Assembly: GCA_034670405.1 (NCBI GenBank)
Contig: JAXDDX010000044.1
Location: 2,040,501-2,104,500, forward strand
Length of the DNA stretch: 64,000 bases
Direction of reading: 5' to 3'
Source: Hoplostethus atlanticus
Taxonomy: Eukaryota > Chordata > Actinopteri > Trachichthyiformes > Trachichthyidae
A program made the position numbers and the translations under genes. Shown piece by piece: positions 12,981-24,019 of the stretch; within the stretch, counting starts at the first letter, position 1, and each line of letters opens with the position of its first letter. The notes under the pieces are model-generated. The model made no database searches, was not told the DNA's origin, and was given only the letters and a program-made list of their open reading frames with translations.

Positions 12981-13169
12981 CAGAGCTGTAAAACTCTGGG
13001 TTCAGAAAGTAAAAAGCCTGCCTGGAGTTTTCTCCACCTGTGTTCTTAACCAGGTGATCACAATTATTAGCCTAGTCCCTCCTCATGCTGTAAAATGGAA
13101 CTAATTAGAAAATCTAAATAAAACTCTGGCAAGTCCTTTTACTTTCTGAACCTGGATTTTACACCTCTG
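12981..13169. mobile_element. Short inverted-repeat (MITE/foldback) element
   Basis: The left arm starts CAGAGCTGTAAAA and the right arm, read on the minus strand, starts CAGAGGTGTAAAA. Both then contain the 16-base core GGTTCAGAAAGTAAAA (12999-13014, and 13137-13152 on the minus strand). The arms are about 50 bp each with a loop of about 85 bp. This is the structure of a non-autonomous DNA transposon with long terminal inverted repeats. It encodes no protein, and I could not define a clear target duplication. The superfamily is unknown to me. Confidence 0.7.
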
Positions 13170-13348
13170 CGGCCTGAACACAGTACACCTTCTGAATTAG
13201 AGAAGTCATGTCTTCTCCTGGGTCAGCCTACATGGTGTACATTTACCACGATGGCATGATGGCACAGCCCGAAGATAGAGGCTGGGCTCCTGGTGAAATC
13301 TGACTGAAGCCCCAGGCCTCACTGGCCTGTGCAGGTTGAAGCTCATAT

Positions 13349-13595
13349 TTAAAGGGGCATTAAGTAGTCTATGACCTTTATTGACCTCTAACAATAAAGT
13401 CACATTTTCACAATAGAGTCTTGAAACCCTAATTAATTCCACAACAGAGAATACAGACCAGAAAGTGAGTTTTGAAAGCCAGAAATCTCAACACCTGGCA
13501 AAGTAATGATTGACAACTCTATCAAAGTCCCAGCAGATATTTTAGGGCCGTTATGTACTATGGGGCAGTAAAAATCGTACTTATTTCCCCTTTAA
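13349..13595. mobile_element. TTAA-bounded non-autonomous element, copy 1
   Basis: The element opens with TTAAAGGGGCATTAAGTAGT and closes with ACTTATTTCCCCTTTAA, whose reverse complement is TTAAAGGGGAAATAAGT. This gives terminal inverted repeats of about 15 bp with TTAA at both edges. It shares internal blocks with 16594-17051: ATAAAGTCACATTTTCACA near 13395, and GAAAGCCAGAAATCTCA plus ACCTGGCAAAGTAAT at 13474-13508. It is shorter than the second copy, so one of them has an internal deletion or insertion. TTAA targets are typical of piggyBac-like elements, but the superfamily is not established. Confidence 0.65.
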
Positions 13596-13599
13596 CATT

Positions 13600-14210
13600 G
13601 AGTTTGAGTCTGATGCTTATCATGGGACTGTTCCATCATGCAGCGGCAAGGCTGAGAGCTGCATTATCCGGGTTTAGCCCATAGTCAAACAAGTGGATTC
13701 TAGTTTGATTCTAATCTGGTCCCCACAGGAAGCTCCTGCTGTCTTGTCATGCTCGGACATCTCTTCCACAGACATGAGGCTGAGGAGAGAGTGGGCTGTC
13801 TGACAAAGCACAAAGAACAAGCACTTCTCCAGCTGCCTGGTTCCCATGTGGGAGCAATGAGAACTCAAGGAGGGGTTAGCCAACGCCGAGGCAGGTCTAG
13901 CAGATCCAGTGTTCCTGTCTTGAAGAAGCCATATTTGCATCCTGTTGGGGAATATACACACAGTGGGGGCCCTTACTAACCAACACTAGACTTTTTTCAA
14001 GTAGATATGTCAGCTAGTGAGAAATTGCAAAGGCACTGAAAACAAATTGAGGACATTAGCAGACACGTAACATACTTAATAGCAATGCTCCGGTAGGGGA
14101 AGGGAATTACATTTTTTCCTTTCTGTGAGGAAATCTTGGGAATAAAAATGATGAGATACGACTAGAAACAGGCAGTAATGTGACACTGAAGTAACACGGT
14201 AGAAAGTAAA
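13600..14210. other. Unique noncoding DNA
   Basis: Frames on both strands (about 13674-13979) overlap each other and show no domain, so I treat them as chance. No repeat recognised. Confidence 0.4.
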
Positions 14211-14214
14211 GGCA

Positions 14215-14420
14215 TGGAGCTCGGGAGGTGGATGGGTGTATACACTTTTCTTCAACTCTGGCGAGCTGGGTTCAATTTCCAACTCTTGCCGAGAAAAATG
14301 ACCAAAATCTTACCCTATCCTTAACCAAATCGTTTCAGTTGCCTAACATTAACCAAAGATTTAGTTGCCTAACCTTAACCAAAGTTGTGACAATGGCATC
14401 TCTAAATCGGTAAAATCACA
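14215..14420 (+). mobile_element. Possible tRNA-derived SINE fragment
   Basis: GGGTTCAATTTCC near 14268 resembles a polymerase III B box (GGTTCRANNCC), with a poor A-box-like stretch (GGGAGGTGGATGG) about 45 bp upstream. The sequence then continues with repeated CCTAAC(C/A)TTAACCAAA words (14285-14390), a pattern I associate with dispersed teleost repeats. No clear tail or target duplication was found. Confidence 0.4.
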
Positions 14421-16590
14421 TTAAGCTACTTTGTCAGACTACCCCCATATGATCTGCATCACGTATGTCTCAAATCACCTGAAAAATCATGAGCAACACA
14501 TTTGAATTACAACTGAAAAAAGTGTAATCATCACTTTCTTTTATCCCTTTATGTATGAGGACAAGAAGACAATGTGTTAAGAGGAAATAAATCTGCCTTG
14601 ACAGCCACATCAAAGGGTGCAGTGAGGGGCTTACTGCTACTTAAGGCACAGGAATGCTGTTGCTAAGCATCAGTCCACAACCTATCAGTCCTTTAAGGAC
14701 TTTACTGTTTTTGAGAGAGGGGCTAAGCGGGTTAGTAAGGGCCAGAAACTCCACTGTGACACCACCCTGAGAGTACATGGTGACTAGGTTGCTGGTGTAA
14801 ATCATACTATACAACACTGCTTACAATAAAAGGTGGATTCAGATTCATTGAGTTAACCTTATTTTGGGTAGCTTGTTAACACCTAGTAGCAACCTTATAT
14901 AGCTAAAAAAAAAAATCTCACTCTCTCATAAATAAGTAACCATTTGTAATCTATGAACCTCCTCTGCCCTTTTAGGGAGGACATGCTTGTTGATGAATTA
15001 GGACATGCTCCGCTGCATAAGGGCTATGAGTCAGTGGTAGCCGTCACCTTCCTGTGAATAAATTCAATTCGCTCATCTTCCCCTGGTGAGCAGCTATATC
15101 ACCTGGCACTGTTTCGGGAGCAGTGGAGCCATGTGTGTCATTAGATGGCTAGGTGGCCGGCATGTTGTAATTCTGTCCATCAACCTAATTCATTATTTCA
15201 GCAGCTGTGTGAGTGACAAGTTGGAATTCAATTCAAAGGACAAAGAGCTAAAGTAAGACTGCAAAATGATCTACAATAATGTCAACTAGTCATTCACAAC
15301 CTTGACTTGCAGTACATCTTAGGGCTGTGGAAAGGACTGAAGCACCTCTAGTCTCACTCATAGGAAATAGAAGCGATAGGTGACCTCTCACTAACTTGTA
15401 ATCCACAGAGAATTAGTCATAACAACAGTGGATAAATCCCTTTGGGAGAGCTGAGCCGTCTAAACGTGGCATGGGGCTGCCTGGCCAACAAATCTCCTTT
15501 TTTTTAATCTCATTGTTGAGATGAAAGAGAAATCATGCCCTGGATTACAGAGAACAATCACGCATTATTAGGATAAAAAAAAAAATCGGCTTTCTGAGAG
15601 GCCACTCATTACCATTATCCACAATTTCTGACAGCCAGGAATAACTACTACCAGTCGTCTTACCTACAGTGCTGTGCAAGTGGGAAATGACCGTTGAGTT
15701 GAGAGTTGAGTATTAGAATCTGTTATATAATCGTAAAAGTGCAAGAAATGTACCGCAATTTCATCTACTAAGCTATAGCATCTGAGTTTTGATAGTCATT
15801 TGTAGGCTAGTGAGGTCTGGATGTATCATGCAGAATATTGCATACTGTTGAAAGTCATTAGGAAATACACAAATAATAGCAGTTCAAAATGCAAAATAAA
15901 ACAAGCCACTCCATGTTGAGCACTTCTTTGCTGTGCTTATTTACTGACTCATACAGTACCGTGGCATTCAGTGGGTGGAAGCTTCTCCCTTTATTGTAAT
16001 CAGCTTTCATTCCAGGCCTTTTGATCCTTTGCTTTCCTTTGTGTGACACACCTCATCACCTTTATTTTCTGCCATAATTGCATGGGAAAGATCTCCCCTT
16101 TGATACTATCTGCATGCCAAATCACTATCGGGGGAAAGAGTGTCGAAAAGTGCCATGTGTGCTGTCTACTGGAAGAAAAAAGGAGCTCATACACCTGTGG
16201 AAGACAAACAGGTTTTTCAGAGATATGACATATCTATCATCCTGGCGCAGGATATGAACTGTTCTGTCATCTCAATGGCGAAGGGGGCTTTGCATAGTGG
16301 AACAGTAGGTGCTGAGAGACATGTGTTGCACATGGTGAACTGTCTGGCAGCTGGCATTCCCAGGTCTGCCCCACACCTCCACCCCTGCAGGCCCCTGTCT
16401 CGTCTCCTGGCTCTAATCGGCAGACACAGTCCTCTCCTCGAGGTTCATCACCGGGCTGCTGAGTGGACCTGAACAGGATCCTCTGGTCCCCTCAGGCCTC
16501 GTCCTCTTAGTTTTACCACCACAACTACACCACCCCACTACCCCCATCACAAGTGTCAGGTGAGGTTGTCTACTCTACACAGCTACATAC
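14421..16590. other. Unique noncoding DNA
   Basis: No gene recognised. A frame of 110 codons at 16140-16472 on the plus strand lacks any domain I know and overlaps an antisense frame. Short A runs lie near 14905 and 15575. Confidence 0.4.
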
Positions 16591-16593
16591 TAT

Positions 16594-17051
16594 TTAAAGG
16601 GCCGTTAAGTAATCTACGACTTTTAGCGATTTAGGAACTGCAAAACAACGTGGACAGACATAATAAAGTCACATTTTCACAGTAGAGTAAGTTAGCTAAT
16701 TAAAGCCGAGATCCAACAGAAATGTCTAGTGAAAAGAAATATTGTAAAAATAATAATACTGTTTTGTCATTTGCTTTGTCGGCTTGAGAACAAAATGTGT
16801 TGTGACACTGGTCGCTTGTCCGTCGTTGAGTAGCTGAAGATGTGAGCAGGTGGGGGGTGGTGAGTTATTGTTCCACAACAGACTGCAGGCCGGTCTGAAC
16901 GTCTGAAAGCCAGAAATCTCAGCACCTGGCAAAGTAATCGTTAAGTCGTTAAATCGTTATGGTATTGATCAACAACCCTACCAACCCCCTCATATATATT
17001 GTGGTCATTCTATGCAACGGGAAAGTATTTATTGCAAATTTAATTTCCCAT
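16594..17051. mobile_element. TTAA-bounded non-autonomous element, copy 2
   Basis: It begins TTAAAGGGCCGTTAAGTAATC, matching the left end of copy 1, and shares AATAAAGTCACATTTTCACA (about 16662-16681) and GAAAGCCAGAAATCTCA plus CACCTGGCAAAGTAAT (16915-16938). The right end (GGGAAAGTATTTATTGC...AATTTCCCA) is a degraded version of copy 1's right end, so the boundary is approximate. It carries about 200 bp that copy 1 lacks. No reading frame resembles a transposase. Same orientation as copy 1, 3 kb away. Confidence 0.55.
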
Positions 17052-17054
17052 GTC

Positions 17055-18940
17055 TTGTCGACCCCCTCTCAAATCACCCAATGTAATTCATGTCATAGAC
17101 GGTTAATCTCGTTGGACACGCTGAGCCATGTCCACAACAAACCCAAAGGCCTATTGAGCCGTTAACGTAATTTGATTTTCATATTAGATTTGTTGCTTGG
17201 ATCATCAACAAAACATTTGTAAACTGTTGTTTTGAATTATGTACTAAACAAACTCTCCAAAAGTCAGGAAAAAAACCCGCCTGCATTGCATGTCCCCCCA
17301 ACAGAAAGGCGGCAGCAGCCGAACAGCATAGCAGGGAGATAAGCAGGGTGGATTCTACTGAGAGAATCTGTTATCAGGGATGGTGCTATGCACTGACATT
17401 AGGGATAATCATATCTATCAGCACACTGCCAAACATCCCCAAGTGAGCCTGGCAGAGAACAAAGCCTGCATCGTCTCTCAAAGCTAAGGTTACAGGCGGA
17501 TGATGATGTACTTGTCATTGGGGTGCAAATGATCCACTGCCTGGCCAGTTCCAAGTGCAGTGAATAGAATCCACACAAAGATATGGATATCAGCTGAACC
17601 GTTTAGATATCTGTTCATTCCTCTACTTGATAGTTACAGTTGGCTTGCTTGTTACAGGTCTGAACCAGGAAGCTATATAGATACTCCAATAGCACATAAT
17701 GAGCTGCCTGTAGATAAAATGCAAAAAGAAGTGGTGAAAAAAGGAAGGTGGATAATACGGTCGCTCATCGCCTCGCCAGACACGCCCGTCTGGGCTCGGC
17801 CCCCTCAAAGTCTGTTGGTACAGGATTATCGCTCTCTTATTACACACAAGATTTGAATATTATTGTTTTTGTATCCCATGTTTGTATGTTTAGAGAGACG
17901 TCTTTCCTCCTCATACTCACCGGCAGCGAGGACAGAACATACAGTCACACAAGAAATAGATTTCTGCAAAGGTTCTGTGAAGGTGGAGACAGAAAGTTAA
18001 GAAAGATGCTGTGAAGGAACTGGGGGAAGTCAATACGCTCAGCATTATTCTAGGCTTGAAGTGTACCATGCTACAGTTACCTGGCTGTAGAGGAAGTGCA
18101 TACCATGCCAAGGATTATCTCCTTTTCAGGCCTATTATACCCCAACAGCTGCACAGAATAAAAGATATAGTTGCACTCTTAGTATCTCATTACTGAAATA
18201 GAGAAGAAAGAAGAACTAGTATATTATAGCAGTCACACCAATTGATGCAAGTCAGTACACATCCCACTTTTTGTTCAAGGCCATGAGAAAAACAAAACGA
18301 GAGTCGGCAGGACAATTTGAATCTGACAAAGTGGTTGAGAATGAGTCAGTGAATGAATCACTCTGAATATCGCAGAACAAAGCGCCGCCATTGGAGAAAA
18401 ATCCACCCTTAGCAAGGGAGCAATCCACTGGCAGTGATAAATTGCCTTTCTCTGCCGTGTCTTCCACATGGTTCTCATCAATATCTCATTCATTATGATG
18501 TATTGACTCACATCACAGGTATCCTAAATGTATATTTCAGAACATTTCCAACTGATCTAACTCCAGTTTATGGCACCAAATGTGAAAAGTATTTGAGTCA
18601 CATTTTGCAGTTTTATCCCTTTTAATGCCCGAAAACAAATGTTCTGTTTATATTTGCTCCTTTATTCTAGTTTCCCTTTGTTTTCTGAAAATAGTGTATT
18701 GCACAAGTAGCAGACATAGACATTAATAGTACAAAATGGACTGGACACTATTGGATTTTGAATATAACTTATCCAATGATGCACATGAAAAGTAACCAAT
18801 CAAACAGCCTATATGAACACCTACATCTAAACCTCTCTGCAGCATGTCTCGGTCACCTCCCACTGAGAGCCAGACAGACACACACATCCAGAGCAATCTA
18901 ACATGGCTACGGCCTCTGAGGGTCACCGCAAAAACATATA
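17055..18940. other. Unique noncoding DNA
   Basis: No gene or repeat family recognised. Open frames on both strands near 17560-18196 overlap and have no known domain. Confidence 0.45.
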
Positions 18941-18944
18941 TGCG

Positions 18945-18971
<27 letters not shown>
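18945..18971. repeat. (CA)n microsatellite
   Basis: About 13 CA units, the commonest dinucleotide satellite in fish genomes. Confidence 0.9.
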
Positions 18972-18975
<4 letters not shown>

Positions 18976-20806
18976 TCTCAAGGTGTGGGTAGACAGACTG
19001 GGTGTGGAGTGGTCAGAGCCAGACGAGGTAGAGACGAGAAGAGAGAAGCACCTATCAGTAGGATCACTCCACTTTACTCCACATGCTGGAGTCTAAACAA
19101 GTCTCTGTTTTCATTTCCATAAAGCCGCGCTCTGTCTTTTGTTCTGACGGAGATAAGATGTATAAATTATGAGCAGCTGACAAAGTATACTGGGGCGCCT
19201 CGGGCAGCTCATCAGTCATGCTCGGCCTGTCAGCAGGTAACTGATGGGGGCCCTACAGGCACAAAGCCCCCTTTTAAGCGGAGGAGGGGGAAGGCACAGG
19301 AATTAAAGCTGTTGTTGGAGTCCCAAGCACAACAGCTGACTCATATTTAACAGTCTCTTTAGAGGAGCGAGGCAGACGTCAAAAGCTTCAAGCTTCAGAG
19401 TGTGTTTTGTTGCTCTCTCCTCAGGAGTGTATGTCTTGCTGTTGTGCTCTGTCGACGTTTTACAATGGCCGTCAAGCAGACGGAAGGGACACAGAGAAAG
19501 TAGTCTGTAGGAGCAGGGAGAGAAAGACCACCCAAGAGGAGTTAGGGAGGGGTCTTCGCTGGAAAAAAAAAAAAAAAGGACACTGTCACGCCACTATAAC
19601 TGTGGTGGTACTGAACATTATACTTATATTGCTAAATGGATAACAATAAACAATCATCTCTGTCAAAACTCCCAAATAAATATTCTCTCAGGGAATTCAA
19701 TCACACTCCTTGACTTTGTGCCCTGTTTCCATAATGGATCAATGAATTTCAGCCCGGCCTGTAAAGAAGCGATCGGATTTACTGGGGCTTTTTATGCACT
19801 ATGTGTACTATGTGTATTTGAGAGATAATCGTAATGAGACAGCGTACCGGGGTAAAGATGACAGGTAAGAATTGATGTCTCTTCCTGCTGCCATGTGGGT
19901 GGGAATGAGTTGGAGCTCTTATCTCCCCCGGTTACTGTCGCTTTCCAACACGTCTCGTGGACTCTAATCTCTCTAGGTGGATATGCCGTGCCATAACGTG
20001 TGAGACTCACGCGTTACAGTCCAACACTGTTCAGGGTGTAACACAAAAGTCAGGAGGTTTGTATTAATGAAGGAAACGAGTGCTACCATGTAGAAGAGTT
20101 GCATTTTGAAAGTATTGTGAGTTCAAGAAGATATAACAGTGGATTGACGTACCACATGAAGTGAAAGCTTGACTGGAAAACGGCTGGTGGAGAGAAAGTT
20201 GGAGATGAGGATCTGACACAAAGCACAAAATGAAGGGCAGCGAGTTCGGCGGGTTTATGTGCCCTCATCATATTTCTGCAAACCAATCTCCATGGCTGTC
20301 TGATGTCTGGAAGGACATAAAGAATCACACCTTCATTCGGGCCAGACAGGTACTTGACTGTATCAAATGATTAGGGGGTATAAAATTCTACATCTCTGAA
20401 TAGAGTCTGTTACCAGAAAAGGAAAGACACCACTGACGCTCAGGAGATGTAATCCATCTTATCTCTTATGCCCACAAGGAAGAGACTTGTAAACTCCTGT
20501 GCTGTTGCCAAATAATGGCATATTTCCATACAAGTAATTCAGCGTGACTATTGAAGCTCAAAACCGTCTTTAGGCTCGCTCCGGGGCTAAAACGAAGATG
20601 CCAACACGCAAATGTTGTTGTGAAATTACTTAACTTAAATAAAAAGGTGACCAATATCTATGCTGAATGTGAATTTGAATTTACACTAGCCCTGTGGGAA
20701 GCTCTTCTCAGATAGTGTAACTACAGTGACCCCTGACCTCTCTACTGACCACAATATGACCCCACGAAGAGTGTCAGTTAGAGGCCACTTTCACACTGTG
20801 CTTGAA
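18972..20806. other. Unique noncoding DNA
   Basis: Includes a short A run (about 19563-19576). No gene recognised. The GC-richer block at 19110-19400 looks complex and repeat-free, but I see no specific motif to interpret. Confidence 0.4.
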
Positions 20807-20826
20807 TGTGTGTGTGTGTGTGTGTG
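20807..20826. repeat. (TG)n microsatellite
   Basis: Ten TG units, followed by CATG. Confidence 0.85.
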
Positions 20827-21482
20827 CATGTCTCTAAATATGTGGTTATCCAGGTAGATGGGTCAGATTAGTAATGGGATGTGTTGAAAGCGAGAGACAG
20901 ATGGCGAACGGGAAGCCTCCGATAACAAAGAACTCCAATGCAAATAGTCAATACATCAATCTCTAAGTGCCGATTGTAACTCACATGCAGCTCTTGATTG
21001 ATCTTTCCACAACACAATTACCACATCATCCATATTAAACTGATGTATGAGTATTTTAGATATTACAGCTCCTGAAAATGTAATACAGCTCTCATTAGTG
21101 TTGGTGCATGTCCTTTGTAGGTCCTATTTAAACCAAAACTGAAAGGGGGGGGGGGAGTGAAAGAATAAAAAATGAAGGTAATTTGTGTTCCCGTGTTAGA
21201 AAGGTGTAAAAACAATCAACGAGCTGTCTGTCAAGTACAGAGGCACCTTTTCAAGAAGTGACAGTGCAATTTCTTGTAGGTCAGCCTTAGAGAAGGACGT
21301 ACAACCTTGAATTGTTTTATTCTGCGTCACAATGCATTAATGACCTTAAATCAACGTTCAGGTCGTACAGTAATCGTCCCTCATCCCACTGACACATCCT
21401 TGAGAAAATTAACACTGTTTTCAATACGAATGGAATTCTCCTTACTTTTATTGTAATGTGACAATGAGATGTGAGATGTGTG
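20827..21482. other. Unique noncoding DNA with an 11-G run
   Basis: Nothing coding is recognised. A run of 11 G lies at 21145-21155. Confidence 0.45.
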
Positions 21483-21499
21483 TCACCTTTATGCATTGT

Positions 21500-21716
21500 G
21501 TATACGCTGCTTGCCCAAACTTGGCATCTATTGCACACCCAACCGTCCTGGTAGGGGGATCCCTCTCAGAGTAGTCCCACAGAGAGTTTCTTCCAATTTT
21601 TCCCTAAATGTTTTTTTTTTTGGGGAGTTTTTCCTTGTCCTCTGTGAGGGTCCAAGGCTGGGGGATGAGACTGGAACAGTGAGTAAGGGCTATACAAATA
21701 AATGTGATTTGATTTG
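21500..21716 (+). mobile_element. L2-like LINE 3' end, 5'-truncated
   Basis: The sequence matches the typical teleost L2 3' UTR word order: CCGTCCTGGTAGGGGGATCC, GTTTCTTCC, GGGGAGTTTTTCCTTGTCC, TGTGAGGGTCCAAGG, GGGCTATACAAATAAATG and a (TTTGA)-type tail. It shares 31 identical bases at its 3' end with the LINE at 62019-62757, so both are one family. No coding sequence remains, as expected for a 5'-truncated insertion. GATGTGT occurs on both sides (about 21475 and 21715) as a possible short target duplication. Confidence 0.85.
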
Positions 21717-21892
21717 ATGTGTATGATTAATGATTTAGTCAACATTTAAACTGCTCATTGGCTCATTGAAGACAACTAATCACAGTGTGGTCAGGCTGTT
21801 TCTAAACTGGGTTTTCTAACAAAACAAGTCTGATTGAAAGACGTTTTCACCCATTCTTTTTTTAATCCAAGAGCTGTGAGTACATTGAATTT

Positions 21893-21990
21893 TTGTGTGC
21901 GTGTATATGTGTGTGTTTTTTTCTTTGTGTGTGTGTGTGTGTGTGTGCATTTGCATGTGTTTGCATGTTTGAGAGAGAGAGAGAGAGGGA
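21893..21990. repeat. Compound (TG)n/(GA)n microsatellite
   Basis: A degenerate TG-rich start, a clean (TG)11 at 21926-21947, then GCATTTGCATGTGTTTGCATG and (GA)9 at 21971-21988. Reading frames through this tract on both strands are low-complexity artefacts. Confidence 0.85.
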
Positions 21991-24015
21991 AAGTGAGAGA
22001 GAAACAGCAAGAGAAAGCAAGCGAGTGTGTTCTTGTGTGAGTTCATACCAGCGCACCCACACTATTCAGAACTCGCCCAAAAGAGTTGTCTCAGTAACAA
22101 CAATAGAGGGTAACATGATCTTTCATTACACATTGTGTAAACAGTGTAACCTATCACTGCTGTCTATCAAGATGATTGATTGTGGCCTGTCACAGCAGAA
22201 GAGTGACACGTCAGAAAAAAGTTTTTCTAACAAAGCCCAGTGCATTCAGGCTGCCACAGAAAGTGGTGATTAATGTGTTCTCACTGGGTAATCCCACACC
22301 CCTGGCTAATGAAGGAGGAATCTATCATCCACACTGGGGTGGCAGATGTCGTGAGGACAGCAATCCAAGTGCCTGGGAACAATTTACTTTCTTTTCTCTA
22401 ATTGTTCTTGAAGTGTGACAGGTCTGGAAAAAACACTTGAGTCGACAGCTCCTCAGGGCAGACACAACGACTGCCACTTCAACATACGAACCAACAGCGT
22501 TCTCCACTTTAAAGTATTACTTACCCTGTACAGGAACCACTCAGAAGATGAGAAAGGGCATCGTACCATTTTCTAGGGCTCTAGTCTGTATTATTATTGC
22601 TGCATTATATTGCCTAAAATGGTCTGAAATCCAATGAAAGAAGATCAGTATAACATTAACTTCGCACACCTCAGTAAAGCCATTGAAAAATACATTGGGT
22701 GTACTGTGTAAACCAACACTGTACTACGCCATGCTAACAAGAGAGAGTGCCAAGAGTTCATAAACAAGTCATCTGTGCCTAATTAAGCTGGCTACATCTT
22801 ATAATCAACAGAGAAAAGCAAGAAATTACATTGCAATTAGACAATAAGGGTCAGCGCTAGGGGAATAATATCCCTAAAGAGTACCACGTTTTACCAAACA
22901 CCCAGTGGTGCAACATCAGAGAAGAAAAACAACTTTGGATTTATAGTTGTTTGTCAAGATGTTATTTTCTTTTACTAGTACTATTTATTTTGGCCAAAAG
23001 GGAAAAGGTTTTAACAAATCAACAGTTTCTCTCCACATTCTTTAATTTACTCATCCAAAAATGTTAGCTAACATATCTTCTTTTATGTTTGGGAACATAA
23101 GCCACTATTAGTACAAAGGGGGGAAGCAGCAAAGTCCAAATGTGTCACAGCTGTCTGTACTCACATCATTTAATTTAATCTGGTTTCATGCCTGTTCACA
23201 TTACAGGGCCGATAAAACAGCAACACTTTCAAACATCTGCTTGCATGGTGAGCCTGTTGATTATTCATTCAGCTGGAGGTCATATGGCACTCAGCGCACA
23301 CAGCCTCACACCCAAGCTAATAAATCAATTTCTGGAGCAATTATGAGTAATCGCATGTGCTTTTAAGTTTTACAGTCTGCTTTATGAGGTGCAGTTTTAT
23401 GTGAATTATGTGAACAAGATGAGTCATCACTCTAATTGCACTTGTTTTTGTGAACACTGCCCTGAGTATGACCTTTCCACAAATGCCTCCTCTGGCCCTT
23501 TGTTTCAGTACCTTGTGGAGCTGTATAGATTAAACCCCCATGCTGCAGTTTGGACCTAAACCATAACCCCACACAGCCACCACAGAGAAAACACTCCTTC
23601 ATCAAGTATTCTGTTTATCTGAAGAAAAGTGACTTCAGAAGTGTTGATGTTTAGTGCAATGGGTCTTACTAGAATCAACTTCACACATTTCTTGAGCTAA
23701 GTAAACAAAAAATCAGAAGCTTTTACAAATGGGACATGACAATTCAATTCAAATTTTGAATGTTGAGAGAAACAGAGAAATTTGGTTTGCTGACAGGGTA
23801 ACAAACATCAGGTTCTTACAGGAACAAGGGGCTAAATCAATCCCTGTGCAAATTAAGCGGTCAATTATGAAATAAATTATTGCAGCGGCAATAAAACAAA
23901 TAACATCCTTTGGTGCCAACGATGAAAAAAGGTACATCCTGAGTAGATTCACTATGAACTGCTCTAACAGTAAAATTATGATATGTTTGACACTGTGCTC
24001 CCTATTCTCACAAAC
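21991..24015. other. Unique noncoding DNA
   Basis: No gene recognised. Several overlapping frames (22041-22637, 23142-23366, 23749-24024) carry no domain I know. Confidence 0.4.
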
Positions 24016-24019
24016 CGTA

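Noticed and set aside
21816-22273. Overlapping frames on both strands
   Set aside because: They translate the TG/GA microsatellite as Cys/Val and His/Thr repeats; low-complexity artefacts.
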